Shown: positions 42,822 through 52,326, numbered from the stretch's first letter. The stretch is DNA of 64,000 nt from Actinoallomurus iriomotensis (GCF_030269445.1 NZ_BSTJ01000021.1:32055-96054), one strand, 5' to 3'. Notes: generated from the sequence alone by a model not told the origin. Numbers and translations: made by a program.

Positions 42822-43940
42822 CTACAGCTTCGGTGGGGCGGCGGTGGTGGCGCGGAGGACCACCTCGCCGGAGATGCGTTCGACGCGGCTGCGGCGGGCC
42901 GGGGCGCGGAGGGCCAGACTCATGACGCGCTCGCCCATCCCCTCCAAGGGGAGGGCGACCGTGGTCAGCGATGGGACGAGGTCGCGGACGATCGGGATGT
43001 CGTCGAAGCCGGCCAGCGACACCTGGCTCGGCACGTCGATGCCGTGGTGGCGGAAGGCGGACAGCGCGCCGATCGCCATCACGTCGGTGAGGGCGAACAC
43101 GCAGGTCGCCCGCGAACCGCGGCGGACCAGCTCGGTCGCGGCGGCGAATCCGCCGTCACGGCTGAACGACCCCTCGACGACCTGGTCGTCGGGCAGTGGC
43201 ACCCCGGCCTCGGCCAGGGCGTCGCGGAACCCGCCGAGCCGGTCGACGACGGTGGTGAGCGCGCGCGGGCCGGTGAGCACCGCGAAGTCGCGATGGCCGA
43301 GGGCGAGCAGGTCGCGGGCGAGCGCGGCGGCGCCCTCGCGGTTCTCCGGCTGCACAGTGTCGACGCGCAGGCCGCGGTGGCGGCTGAGCACGGCGACCCT
43401 GCCGCCGGCCCGTACGTACGGGTCGAGCTCGGCGCTCATCGAGCGTTCCCATGCGCGGTCCTCGAACCCGGATCCGACGAGCAGGATCGCCCGTGCGCGC
43501 TGCGCGCGGAGCATCGCGACATAGTCGACCTCGCGCGTCGGGTCGCGGAACGTGCTGGCCAGCATGACCAGCAGGCCGTGCTCGGCGGCCGTGCGGGTGA
43601 CGCCGCGGGCGATCGCCGCGAAGTACGGGTCGCTGACGTCGTGGCAGATCAGGCCGATGGCCTGGCTGGAGGCGCGGGCGAGCGCTTGGGCGTGCGCGTT
43701 GGGCGCGTACGCGAGCTCGGACGCGGCGGCCAGCACGCGTTCGCGCAGGTCGGGGCGGACCTGCGTGGTGCCGTTGAGTACGCGGGAGGCGGTCGCGAGG
43801 GAGACCTCCGCCCGCCGTGCGACGTCCTGCAGCGTGACGTGCGCACCGCCGCCGGCGTCATCCGGGCCGTCGGCGGCGTCCGGGCGGGCCGTCTTCGCCC
43901 GGGCGTGTACGGCCGGGCGTTCCGGTCGGTGTTCCTTCAA
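42822..43940 (-). CDS. LacI family transcriptional regulator
   Basis: This 372-residue regulator has a longer than usual N-terminal tail (about 30 residues), then the headpiece VTLQDVARRAEVSLATASRV and a sensor domain. The TTG at 43940 is chosen because AGGAGGA lies seven bases upstream; an ATG at 44036 is in frame but its ribosome site is too close. It is divergent from the NMT1-type importer operon, whose promoter carries tandem GAAAGCGCTTTC sites. The same sites occur at 50199-50223, so it likely controls both units. Confidence 0.88.
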   Translation of the reverse strand: MKEHRPERPAVHARAKTARPDAADGPDDAGGGAHVTLQDVARRAEVSLATASRVLNGTTQVRPDLRERVLAAASELAYAPNAHAQALARASSQAIGLICHDVSDPYFAAIARGVTRTAAEHGLLVMLASTFRDPTREVDYVAMLRAQRARAILLVGSGFEDRAWERSMSAELDPYVRAGGRVAVLSRHRGLRVDTVQPENREGAAALARDLLALGHRDFAVLTGPRALTTVVDRLGGFRDALAEAGVPLPDDQVVEGSFSRDGGFAAATELVRRGSRATCVFALTDVMAIGALSAFRHHGIDVPSQVSLAGFDDIPIVRDLVPSLTTVALPLEGMGERVMSLALRAPARRSRVERISGEVVLRATTAAPPKL

Positions 43941-44044
43941 GTTCGCGTCCTCCTGGCTCCAGCATGCCGCGTCCGTGCGGCGAAGCGGAGCGGGGGGCGG
44001 GCCGTCCACGACGGAAGTCCGGACAGTTCGCCACATAACTCCTC

Positions 44045-44103
44045 TTGACCGCGCCGTACGCCATCCCTACGGTAACAGAAAGCGCTTTCAGAATGCGCTT
44101 TCT
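44045..44103 (+). promoter_or_regulatory. Promoter with tandem LacI-type operators (importer operon)
   Basis: TTGACC (44045-44050) and TACGGT (44068-44073) are spaced by 17 bases. Just downstream lie GAAAGCGCTTTC (44078-44089), a perfect palindrome, and a degenerate copy GAATGCGCTTTC (44091-44102), 13 bases apart. A repressor there would cover the transcription start. The same design occurs at 50167. Confidence 0.75.
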
Positions 44104-44134
44104 GGGAGCGCAGGGTCAGAGCACGGAGGAGCTC

Positions 44135-44995
44135 ATGGTGAGTCAGAGCACCACATCCAGTGTTCCGGTGGCGGGAGTCGCCGAGCGCGACCGGCCGGGG
44201 GCCGGCGAGCAGGTTCTGGACGCGGTCGCGCGATCCTGGCGGCCCGTCGTGCTGCTCCTCGCCTGCCTCGTCCTCTGGTGGGTGATCACCGCAGCGGAGC
44301 TGGTCGAGGCCTACCTGGTGCCGTCACCCGCCAAGACCCTCCAGGTGATGAGCGACAAGGCGGGCTACATCTGGCACCACACCTGGATCACGACGTACGA
44401 GACGCTGCTGGGCTTCGTCATCGCGGCGATCGTGGGCGTCCTCGCCGCCGTCCTCATGGTGTACTCCTCCTCGATCGAGAGGACGCTCTACCCGGTGCTG
44501 CTGTTCGCGCAGGTCATCCCGAAGGTCGCGATCGCGCCGCTGCTCGTCGTCTGGCTCGGCTTCGGCCTCGCCCCGAAGGTCGTCGTCGCGGTGCTCATCG
44601 CCTTCTTCCCCGTCGTCATCTCGATGGTCACCGGCCTGAAGGCGGTGGACCCGGAGATGATCCAGCTGTCGGCGACGATGGGCGCTGGACCGCTCCAGAC
44701 GTTCTCCAAGATCCGATTCCCGGCCTCGCTGCCGCATCTGTTCTCCGGCCTGAAGGTCGCCGTGACACTCGCTGTCACGGGTGCCGTCGTGGGCGAGTTC
44801 GTCGGGGCCAACGAGGGACTCGGGTACGTGATCCAGCAGGCCAACGGCAACCTCGACACCCCCATGCTCTTCGCCGGTCTGCTCGTCATGTCCCTGATCG
44901 GCGTCGTCCTGTTCGTGCTCGTGGAGTTCGCCGAGAAGCTACTGCTGCCCTGGCACGCCAGCCGTCGCGGCGCCGCCGTGACCACCACTTACTGA
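44135..44995 (+). CDS. ABC transporter permease (SsuC/TauC/ThiX type)
   Basis: This 286-residue membrane protein has six or so hydrophobic segments and the family loop VSQVIP-like block FAQVIPKVAIAPLLVVW followed by the cytoplasmic EAA-like region (EMIQLSATMGAGPLQTF). It partners with the NMT1-type binding protein and the ATPase encoded next. Such importers usually carry sulfonates, nitrate or pyrimidines rather than sugars. The ATG at 44135 follows GGAGGA. Confidence 0.88.
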   Translation: MVSQSTTSSVPVAGVAERDRPGAGEQVLDAVARSWRPVVLLLACLVLWWVITAAELVEAYLVPSPAKTLQVMSDKAGYIWHHTWITTYETLLGFVIAAIVGVLAAVLMVYSSSIERTLYPVLLFAQVIPKVAIAPLLVVWLGFGLAPKVVVAVLIAFFPVVISMVTGLKAVDPEMIQLSATMGAGPLQTFSKIRFPASLPHLFSGLKVAVTLAVTGAVVGEFVGANEGLGYVIQQANGNLDTPMLFAGLLVMSLIGVVLFVLVEFAEKLLLPWHASRRGAAVTTTY

Positions 44996-45057
44996 CGGAC
45001 GGCGTACCCGTCCCGCCGACCTGCTGACGCGATTCTGACCTACCGACGGAGACGATC

Positions 45058-46074
45058 ATGAAACTGCGCAGCCTCGTCCTCACCCTGGTCCCGATCGTGG
45101 CGATCGTCGCCGCGTGCGGGGGAGGAGGTGACAAGACCACCAGTGCCTCAGGCAAGAAGCTGGACAAGGTCACGCTGACTCTCAACTGGTACCCCTACGG
45201 CGAGCACGCACCGTTCTACTACGGCAAGAAACAGGGCATCTTCGAAAAACACGGCATCGACCTGGAGATCAAGGCGGGGCAGGGCTCGCAGAAGACCGTG
45301 CAGGCGACCGGCGCGGGCCAGACCGACTTCGGCTGGGCGGACACGCCGGCGCTGCTGGCGGGGGTCTCCCAGGGACTGCCGGTCAAGAGCATCGGTGTCT
45401 ACCTGCAGACGACGCCGGCCGCCGTGCAGTTCTTCTCCGACAAGGCGTTCAAGTCGCCGGCCGACCTGAAGGGCAAACGCATCGCGGCCACCGCGGGTGA
45501 CGCGCCGTCGCGGACGTTCCCGGCGTTCCTCAAGAAGAACGGCCTGGTGGAGTCCGACGTCCAGCTCCAGAACACCGACCCGGCGGGAAAGATGGCCGCG
45601 GTCATCTCCGGCAAGACGGACGGCCTGATCGGCTACGCCAACGACCAGGGCCCGACGATGGCCGCCAAGGCCGGCAAGCAGGTGTCGTACCTGAAGTTCG
45701 CCGACTTCGGCCTGAACTACTACTCCAACGGCCTGCTCGTCGGCGACCGCAAGCTCAAGAGCGATGCGGACCTGGTCAAGCGCATGTCCGCCGCGACCAG
45801 CGAGGCGTGGGCGGCGGCCGAGAAGGACCCGGCGAACGCCGTCGCCGCCATGCAGGGTGCGTCCCAGCAGCTCCCGGCGCCGACCGTGCTGACCGACCAG
45901 TTCAAGACGACGCTGAGCCTCCTGCACACCGACGCCACCAAGGGCAAGGCCCCGGGCGTCAACACCGACGCCGACTGGCAGCAGACCATCAGCGTCTTCA
46001 CACAGAGCGGCCTGATCTCCAAGGCGCAGCCGCCCTCGGGGTACTGGGACTCCTCCGCCGGCCCGCAGGGCTGA
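45058..46074 (+). CDS. ABC transporter substrate-binding lipoprotein (NMT1/THI5-like)
   Basis: This 338-residue lipoprotein has a signal with the lipobox VAAC (Cys about 20) and an NMT1/THI5-type domain: LTLNWYPYGEHAPFYYGKKQ, then GIFEKHGIDLEI and FGWADTPALLAG. Related proteins bind thiamine precursors, alkanesulfonates or riboflavin. In this operon the co-encoded enzymes act on sugar-like substrates, so the ligand may be an oxidised sugar or glycoside; that is inferred. Confidence 0.88.
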   Translation: MKLRSLVLTLVPIVAIVAACGGGGDKTTSASGKKLDKVTLTLNWYPYGEHAPFYYGKKQGIFEKHGIDLEIKAGQGSQKTVQATGAGQTDFGWADTPALLAGVSQGLPVKSIGVYLQTTPAAVQFFSDKAFKSPADLKGKRIAATAGDAPSRTFPAFLKKNGLVESDVQLQNTDPAGKMAAVISGKTDGLIGYANDQGPTMAAKAGKQVSYLKFADFGLNYYSNGLLVGDRKLKSDADLVKRMSAATSEAWAAAEKDPANAVAAMQGASQQLPAPTVLTDQFKTTLSLLHTDATKGKAPGVNTDADWQQTISVFTQSGLISKAQPPSGYWDSSAGPQG

Positions 46075-46094
46075 CCGACCGGAAGGTGACGACG

Positions 46095-46943
46095 ATGGCC
46101 GGACCCGGGAGCACACGGGAACGAGGACAAGTGGTCGAGCGAAGCGAGGGGACCGGCAAGGAAGCGGGCCGTGGCGGGAGCGTCCGGCTGGAAGACGTGG
46201 CCGTGCGGTTCCGCACGAAGAAGAAGGACGTCACGGCGCTGCGGGACGTGTCGCTCGACGTGGCCGAGGGCGAGTTCGTGGCCATCGTCGGCCCGTCGGG
46301 CTGCGGCAAGTCGACGTTGCTCAAGCTGGTCGCGGGCCTGCTCAAGCCGTCCTCCGGGAGCGTGCGGCTGCGGGAGGAGCCGGTGACCGGCCCGCGCAAC
46401 GACATCGGGTACGTCTTCCAGCGGGCTGCGCTGCTGGAGTGGCGCAGCGCCCGGCGCAACATCCTGTTGCAGGCCGAGATGCGCCGGATGCCCGCCGACC
46501 GGTCCCGCCGGCGCACCGCGGATCTCATCGCGATGACCGGGCTCGCCGGCTTCGAGGACGCGTACCCGCACGAGCTGTCCGGCGGCATGCAGCAGCGGGT
46601 GGCGCTCTGCCGGGCGCTGCTGCACGAGCCGCCGGTCCTGCTGATGGACGAGCCGTTCGGCGCGCTGGACGCGCTCACCCGCGAGCAGCTCAACATCGAA
46701 CTGAACCGCATCTGGCGGGAGACGCGGACGACCGTCCTGCTGGTCACGCACTCGATCGCGGAGGCGGCCTACCTCGCCAACCGGATCGTCGTGATGACCG
46801 ACCGGCCCGGCACCATCGCCGAGGTCATCGACGTCGACCTGCCCGACGAGCGCGACTACGCCACGACCATGGCGCGTCCGGAGTTCGCCCGTGCCACCGG
46901 CCGGATCCGCGACCTGCTCGGCGCGGCCTCGGCCGCGGACTGA
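46095..46943 (+). CDS. ABC transporter ATPase (SsuB/TauB type)
   Basis: This 282-residue ATPase has Walker A GPSGCGKST, Q-loop in IGYVFQ, signature LSGGMQQR, Walker B LLMDEP and switch His in LLVTHSI, all canonical. The order permease, binding protein, ATPase makes a complete importer. The ATG at 46095 has GGAAGG eight bases upstream; the first 35 residues are a non-conserved charged tail encoded partly by a short repeated motif (GAGCGAAGCGAG). Confidence 0.9.
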   Translation: MAGPGSTRERGQVVERSEGTGKEAGRGGSVRLEDVAVRFRTKKKDVTALRDVSLDVAEGEFVAIVGPSGCGKSTLLKLVAGLLKPSSGSVRLREEPVTGPRNDIGYVFQRAALLEWRSARRNILLQAEMRRMPADRSRRRTADLIAMTGLAGFEDAYPHELSGGMQQRVALCRALLHEPPVLLMDEPFGALDALTREQLNIELNRIWRETRTTVLLVTHSIAEAAYLANRIVVMTDRPGTIAEVIDVDLPDERDYATTMARPEFARATGRIRDLLGAASAAD

Positions 46944-46997
46944 CCGACACCCGGCACAGAGCGACGACCGACCACCCGCAGAGAGGAACACACAGGG

Positions 46998-48149
46998 ATG
47001 GCACGCAGGTCCATTGGGATCGTTTTGAACGGCGTGACCGGCCGGATGGGGTACCGCCAGCACCTCGTCCGCTCGATTCTGGCGATCCGCGACCAGGGCG
47101 GGCTGACGACCGCCGACGGCACCGTGCTGTGGCCGGAGCCCGTCCTCGTCGGCCGCAGCGAGGCCAAGCTGCGCGCCGTCGCCGAGCGGCACGGGCTCAC
47201 CGAGTGGTCCACCGACCTGGACAAGGCGCTCGCCCGGCCCGACGTCGAGGTGTACTTCGACACCCAGATCACCGGCGCCCGGGCCCCGGCGGTCCGGGCG
47301 GCGATCGAGGCGGGCAAGCACATCTACACCGAGAAGCCGCTCGCCGAGGATCTGCAGGAGGCGCTCGAACTCGCCCGGCTCGCCGACGGCGCGGGCATCC
47401 GGCACGGCGTCGTGCAGGACAAGCTGTTCCTGCCGGGGCTGCTCAAGCTCAAACGCCTGGTCGACGGCGGATTCTTCGGGCGCGTCCTGTCCGTACGCGG
47501 CGAGTTCGGCTACTGGGTGTTCGAGGGCGACTGGCAGGAGGCGCAGCGCCCGAGCTGGAACTACCGAGTGGAGGACGGCGGCGGGATCATCGCCGACATG
47601 TTCTGCCACTGGCGGTACGTGCTCGACAACATCATCGCGCCGGTCCGCTCGGTGCAGGCCCTCGGCGCGATCCACATCCCCGAGCGGGTCGGTGAGGACG
47701 GCCGGCCGTACGCCGCGACGGCGGACGACGCCGCGTACGGGATCTTCGAGCTCGAGGGCGGCGTGATCGCACAGATCAACTCCTCCTGGACGACCCGGGT
47801 GTTCCGCGACGAACTCGTCGAGTTCCAGGTGGACGGCACCGAGGGCAGCGCGGTGGCGGGACTGCGCCGCTGCCGGGTGCAGCACCGGTCGATGACGCCC
47901 AAGCCCGTGTGGAACCCGGACCTGCCCGCCACCGAGGACTTCCGCGCCCAGTGGCAGGAGGTGCCGGACAACGCCGAGTTCGACAACGGGTTCAAGGCGC
48001 AGTGGGAACTGTTCCTGCGGCACGTCGCCGACGACGGCGAGTTCCCGTGGGACTTCTACGCGGGCGCGCGAGGCGTCCAGCTCGCCGAGCTGGGCCTGCG
48101 CTCGTGGAAGGAGGGCCGTCGCATCGAGGTCCCGGAGCTCGCCAAGTGA
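46998..48149 (+). CDS. Gfo/Idh/MocA family oxidoreductase
   Basis: This 383-residue NAD(P)-dependent enzyme has a Rossmann start (IGIVLNGVTGRMGYRQHLV), the catalytic-site block EKPLAEDL with the EKP Lys, and a C-terminal barrel domain with GGGIIADMFCHW. The family oxidises or reduces ring hydroxyls of sugars and inositols, often at C3. Its stop overlaps the DUF993 start (GTGA) and the TIM-barrel epimerase gene follows, a combination common in keto-sugar pathways. Confidence 0.88.
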   Translation: MARRSIGIVLNGVTGRMGYRQHLVRSILAIRDQGGLTTADGTVLWPEPVLVGRSEAKLRAVAERHGLTEWSTDLDKALARPDVEVYFDTQITGARAPAVRAAIEAGKHIYTEKPLAEDLQEALELARLADGAGIRHGVVQDKLFLPGLLKLKRLVDGGFFGRVLSVRGEFGYWVFEGDWQEAQRPSWNYRVEDGGGIIADMFCHWRYVLDNIIAPVRSVQALGAIHIPERVGEDGRPYAATADDAAYGIFELEGGVIAQINSSWTTRVFRDELVEFQVDGTEGSAVAGLRRCRVQHRSMTPKPVWNPDLPATEDFRAQWQEVPDNAEFDNGFKAQWELFLRHVADDGEFPWDFYAGARGVQLAELGLRSWKEGRRIEVPELAK

Positions 48150-49288
48150 AGATCGACCTTCCCCGGGCGGACGGCTCGCTCGTCCCGTACACGCTGGGCG
48201 AGCCGGGCGCGCATCCGCCGCCGGCGGCCCCGGCGACGTCGCGCGTCGCGTACGCCGCCGCGCACGTGGTCGTCGACCCGCTGGCCGACCCCGAGCGCCT
48301 CGACTGGGAGACCACTCTGGCCTTCCGCCGCCACCTGTGGTCGTACGGGCTGGGCGTCGCGGAGGCCATGGACACCGCCCAGCGCGGCATGGGCCTCGAC
48401 TGGCCGACGACGCGCGAGCTGATCGAGCGAAGCGGGGCGGAGGCGCGGGCCTGCGGCGGCCGGATCGTCTGCGGCGCGGGCACCGACCAGCTCCCGCCCG
48501 GACCGGCGCCGCTGGACCGGATCGTCGCGGCGTACGAGGAGCAGCTCGCCGTCATCGAGGCGGCCGGCGGGACGCCCGTCATCATGGCGAGCCGCCAGCT
48601 CGCCGCCTCGGCCACCGGGCCGGACGACTACGCCGCGGTGTACGGGCGGCTGCTCGGCCAGGTCGCGCGGCCGGCCGTGCTGCACTGGCTCGGCCCGATG
48701 TTCGACCCGGCGCTGGAGGGCTACTGGGGCTCGGCCGACCTGGACGACGCCGCCCGCAGCGTCCTGGCGATCATCGTCGACCACGCCGGCGCGGTCGACG
48801 GCATCAAGGTGTCGCTGCTGGACGCCGGGCGGGAGATCGCGCTGCGCCGCGCCCTGCCCGCCGGCGTGCGGCTCTATTCCGGCGACGACTTCAACTATCC
48901 CGAGCTCATCCGCGGCGACGACCAGGGCCACAGCGACGCGCTGCTCGGCGTGTTCGACCCGATCGCGCCCGCCGCGGCGGCCGCCCTCGGCGCGCTGGAC
49001 GCGGGGGACCTGGCGGCGTACGAGCGGATCTTCGCCCCGACCGTGCCACTGGCCCGGCACATCTTCACCGTCCCGACGTACTACTACAAGACGGGCGTGG
49101 TGTTCGTCGCCTGGCTGGCCGGGCACCAGGCGCACTTCAGCATGGTCGGCGGTCTGGAGAGCGCCCGCTCGGTCCCGCACCTGGTCCGGCTCTTCGAGCT
49201 CGCGGACCAGGCCGGCCTGCTGCCCGACCCGGAGCTCGCGGTGGCCCGCATGCGCGCGTGGCTCACCGTTCAGGGAGTGGCCACATGA
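48146..49288 (+). CDS. DUF993 family protein (dihydrodipicolinate synthase-like)
   Basis: This 380-residue protein matches DUF993, a family related in fold to class I aldolases such as dihydrodipicolinate synthase. Blocks include AYAAAHVVVDPLAD, DWETTLAFRRHLWSYGLGVAEAMDTAQRG (family marker), DGIKVSLLD with a possible Schiff-base Lys, and FTVPTYYYKTGVVFVAWL. I infer a retro-aldol or dehydratase-like step on the keto-sugar made by the oxidoreductase. The function is not established. It overlaps both neighbours by four bases. Confidence 0.82.
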   Translation: MKIDLPRADGSLVPYTLGEPGAHPPPAAPATSRVAYAAAHVVVDPLADPERLDWETTLAFRRHLWSYGLGVAEAMDTAQRGMGLDWPTTRELIERSGAEARACGGRIVCGAGTDQLPPGPAPLDRIVAAYEEQLAVIEAAGGTPVIMASRQLAASATGPDDYAAVYGRLLGQVARPAVLHWLGPMFDPALEGYWGSADLDDAARSVLAIIVDHAGAVDGIKVSLLDAGREIALRRALPAGVRLYSGDDFNYPELIRGDDQGHSDALLGVFDPIAPAAAAALGALDAGDLAAYERIFAPTVPLARHIFTVPTYYYKTGVVFVAWLAGHQAHFSMVGGLESARSVPHLVRLFELADQAGLLPDPELAVARMRAWLTVQGVAT

Positions 49289-50094
49289 GCCTCGAACGAT
49301 TCAGCCTGAACCAGTGGACGACGCGATACTGGCCCCTGCCGGACCTGGTTGCGGGCTGCGCCGAGGCCGGGGTGACCGGCGTCGGGCTCTGGCGTGAACC
49401 GGTGGCCGAGTACGGCCTGGCCCGTACGGCGAAGCTGGTCCGCGACGCCGGGCTCACCGTGACGTCGCTGTGCCGGGGCGGGTTCTTCCAGCAGCCGGAC
49501 GCGATCGCGGAGAACCGCCGGGCGATCGAGGAGACCGCCGAGCTGGGCGCGCCGGCCCTGGCGTTGGTCAGCGGCGGGCTGCCCGAGGGCTCCCGCGACG
49601 TCGACGGCGCGCGGCAGCGGGTCGCCGACGCGCTCGCCGAGCTCGCGCCGTACGCCGGGCGGCACGGCGTACGGCTGGCGATCGAGCCGCTGCACCCGAT
49701 GTACTGCTCCGACCGTTGCGTGGTCTCGACGCTCGACCAGGCGCTCGACCTGGCCGCGCCGCACCCCGCCGCGCAGGTCGGCGTCATGGTCGACACCTAC
49801 CACCTGTGGTGGGACCCGGGCGCGTACGCCGCCATCGCGCGTGCCGGGGCCGAGGACCGGATCGCGCTCTTCCAGGTGGCCGACTGGATCACTCCTCTGC
49901 CCGAGGGCGTCCTGACCGGGCGCGGGATGCTCGGCGACGGCTGCGTCGAGCTGCGCCGGTTCCGTACGGCCGTGGACGAGGCCGGCTACACGGGGCCGAT
50001 CGAAGTCGAAATTTTCAACGACGACCTCTGGGCGATGCCGGGGGCGGAGGCGCTGTCGCTGTGCCTCGCCCGCTTCGCCGAGCACGTGACCTGA
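49285..50094 (+). CDS. Sugar phosphate isomerase/epimerase family protein
   Basis: This 269-residue TIM-barrel protein of the AP-endonuclease-2-like sugar isomerase group has metal-site blocks LAIEPLHP (Glu), VMVDTYHLWWDPG (Asp, His), and VEIFND (Glu). It probably isomerises or epimerises a keto-sugar or its phosphate. It is the last gene before the second LacI-type promoter. The ATG at 49285 overlaps the DUF993 stop. Confidence 0.87.
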   Translation: MSLERFSLNQWTTRYWPLPDLVAGCAEAGVTGVGLWREPVAEYGLARTAKLVRDAGLTVTSLCRGGFFQQPDAIAENRRAIEETAELGAPALALVSGGLPEGSRDVDGARQRVADALAELAPYAGRHGVRLAIEPLHPMYCSDRCVVSTLDQALDLAAPHPAAQVGVMVDTYHLWWDPGAYAAIARAGAEDRIALFQVADWITPLPEGVLTGRGMLGDGCVELRRFRTAVDEAGYTGPIEVEIFNDDLWAMPGAEALSLCLARFAEHVT

Positions 50095-50166
50095 TCCGAG
50101 CTGTCTGGAGCGCGTGAGCGCATCCTCCGCCGACCACGCCCCGAAGGAGGCCGCCGAAACCCTCTC

Positions 50167-50223
50167 TTGACCCTGTGATCGCCCTCGCCTACGTTCGGGA
50201 AAGCGTTTACAGAAAGCGCTTTC
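50167..50223 (+). promoter_or_regulatory. Second LacI-controlled promoter, same design as 44045
   Basis: TTGACC (50167-50172) and TACGTT (50190-50195) are 17 bases apart, followed by GAAAGCGTTTAC (50199-50210) and the perfect palindrome GAAAGCGCTTTC (50212-50223), again 13 bases apart. The similarity to 44045-44103 in boxes, spacing and operators is strong evidence of joint control. Confidence 0.75.
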
Positions 50224-50249
50224 CGCCTATCGACCCCATGGGTGGCAGA

Positions 50250-52322
50250 ATGACGAAGTTCAGATGGTGCCTTCTGATAACCGTCGCTCTACTCGCGGCT
50301 CTGTTCACGGTGCCCCAGCAGGCCGCGCTCGCCGACGAAACTCCCGTCACCGACCCGATCCCCGAACGACCGATCACCTCCGACCTGGGGCTGGTCCTCC
50401 AGGAGTACGCGCAATTCCCCAAGTCCGAGCCCGTTCCCGCGCCCGTCGACGCCCGCCTCATGCGCTGGGCGCGGATCAACTTCATCGGTGAGGTGCCGGA
50501 CGGCTCCGGGCGGATGTACGTGCCGGACCTGAACGGCAACCTCTACGTCGTCCGGAACGGACAGCCGCACGTCTACCTCGACGTCAAGGCGCAGTTCGAG
50601 CCGTACTTCTTCTCCGGGCGCGGCCTCGGCCAGGGCTTCGGCATCGTCGCCTTCGACCCGGGCTTCCGGACGAACGGGAAGTTCTACACCATCCATACCG
50701 AGCTGGCTTCCAGCACGACCAAGGTTCCCGACCTGACGCCGCAGGCGGGCACCATCTACCACGGCGTCGTCGACGAGTGGACCGCCGACGATCCAAAGGC
50801 GGACACGTTCCACGGAACGCACCGGGAGATCCTCCGGCTCGGCTTCGGGGGACAGATCCACGGCATCCAGGAAATGGGTTTCAACCCGAACGCCAAGCCG
50901 GGCGACAAGGACTACGCCAAGCTCTACATCGCCGCCGGTGACGGCGGACAGGGCCAGGCCGCCGGCAACGACGACCCGCAGAACCTCGCGGTCCCGCAGG
51001 GCAAGCTCCTGCGGATCGACCCGCACGGGAACAACAGCGCGAACGGCAAGTACGGCATCCCGGCCGACAACCCGTTCGTCGGCAAGTCCGGCGCCCTCGG
51101 GGAGATCTTCGCCCTCGGCTTCCGCGACCCGCACCGCTTCAGCTGGGACACCGGCGGCAGCCATCAGCTGTTCCTCGGCCACATCGGCGAGCACGCCATC
51201 GAGGGCGTCTGGGACATCCGCGCCGGCGACAACGCCGGCTGGCCGAACCGCGAGGGCCCGTTCACCTTCGTGAAGAACGACCGCTGCGACCTGTACCCGC
51301 TGCCCGAGGACGACGCGAAGTACAACTACGACTACCCGGTGGCCGCCTACGACCACGACCCGCCGGCCGGCTGGAACTGCAGCTCGGACATCGGTAAGGC
51401 GATCTCCGGTGGCTACGTCTACCGCGGCCACAAGCTGCCCGAGCTGTACGGCAAGTACGTCTTCGGCGACCTGGTCGACGGCGCGGTCTACTACACCGAG
51501 CAGAGCCAGATGCGCCGCGGCGCCGCGCGGGCGCCGATCCACCAGCTCCAGACGTTCGACACGAGCGGCCACCGGCTGACGATGCAGCAGTTCGCCGGCG
51601 ACAAGCGCGTCGACCTGCGCTTCGGCCGTGACAGCAAGGGCGAGCTCTACCTGCTCTCCAAGGCGAACGGCAAGATCTGGAAGGTAGTCGGCACGCGGCA
51701 CTTCGCCGCCGGATCGGTGGGCCACACCCATGTGGGCGGCACGGCGGGCGCGAAGAACTGGGCGCCGGTCACCCCGTCGAAGTGGAAGTTCGAGGGTGAC
51801 CAGACGATCCTGGCCGAGGCCGGCACCGAGCGTCCCGGCCCGCGTCGCCCGTTCGAGTACGCGGTGCTCACCAAGGGGCCGAAGTTCGGCACCGAGCGGA
51901 TCGACGCCGACGTGCGGATCGACACTCCGACGGACGTCACCAACCGAGATGTGATCATCGTGTTCGGCTACCAGTCGGACACGCAGTTCTACTACGCGCA
52001 TCTCTCCCAGGACAATTCGATCTACCCGCACAACGGGATCTTCGTGGTGAACAACGCCGACCGGCTGCGGCTCGAGGACCAGTGGGACCCGCTACGGTCG
52101 CGCGGCGCCGAGCCGTCGATCACCGACATGAAGTGGCATCACGTGACGGTGATCCGGCACGTCGACACCGGTGAGATCGCGGTGTACCTCGACCACGCGA
52201 AGGACCCGCGGATGACGGCGGTCGACAAGACCCTGGGAGCCGGTCGCGTCGGCTTCGGGTCGTTCGACAACACCGGACGGGTCCGCAACTTCAAGGTCAC
52301 CGGCACGGCGGCCGGCGCCTGA
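50250..52322 (+). CDS. Secreted PQQ-type sugar dehydrogenase with C-terminal lectin-like domain
   Basis: This 690-residue protein has a signal peptide (to about residue 28), a six-bladed propeller of the soluble glucose/sorbosone dehydrogenase type (GGQIHGIQEMGFNPNAK, YIAAGDGG, GKLLRIDPHG, GFRDPHRFSWD, DIRAGDNAGWPNREG) and a C-terminal jelly-roll domain of about 180 residues like DUF1080/3-keto-disaccharide hydrolase domains (FEYAVLTKGPKFGTERIDAD, RVGFGSFDNTGRVRNFKVTG). It may oxidise a sugar outside the cell. The ATG at 50250 is preferred over 50238 on weak grounds. PQQ biosynthesis genes are not in view. Confidence 0.82.
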   Translation: MTKFRWCLLITVALLAALFTVPQQAALADETPVTDPIPERPITSDLGLVLQEYAQFPKSEPVPAPVDARLMRWARINFIGEVPDGSGRMYVPDLNGNLYVVRNGQPHVYLDVKAQFEPYFFSGRGLGQGFGIVAFDPGFRTNGKFYTIHTELASSTTKVPDLTPQAGTIYHGVVDEWTADDPKADTFHGTHREILRLGFGGQIHGIQEMGFNPNAKPGDKDYAKLYIAAGDGGQGQAAGNDDPQNLAVPQGKLLRIDPHGNNSANGKYGIPADNPFVGKSGALGEIFALGFRDPHRFSWDTGGSHQLFLGHIGEHAIEGVWDIRAGDNAGWPNREGPFTFVKNDRCDLYPLPEDDAKYNYDYPVAAYDHDPPAGWNCSSDIGKAISGGYVYRGHKLPELYGKYVFGDLVDGAVYYTEQSQMRRGAARAPIHQLQTFDTSGHRLTMQQFAGDKRVDLRFGRDSKGELYLLSKANGKIWKVVGTRHFAAGSVGHTHVGGTAGAKNWAPVTPSKWKFEGDQTILAEAGTERPGPRRPFEYAVLTKGPKFGTERIDADVRIDTPTDVTNRDVIIVFGYQSDTQFYYAHLSQDNSIYPHNGIFVVNNADRLRLEDQWDPLRSRGAEPSITDMKWHHVTVIRHVDTGEIAVYLDHAKDPRMTAVDKTLGAGRVGFGSFDNTGRVRNFKVTGTAAGA

Positions 52323-52326
52323 CCGC

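Noticed and set aside
45720..48023. 767-codon minus-strand frame over the importer and oxidoreductase genes
   Set aside because: It mirrors real genes with all family motifs on the plus strand and has no recognisable motif itself.
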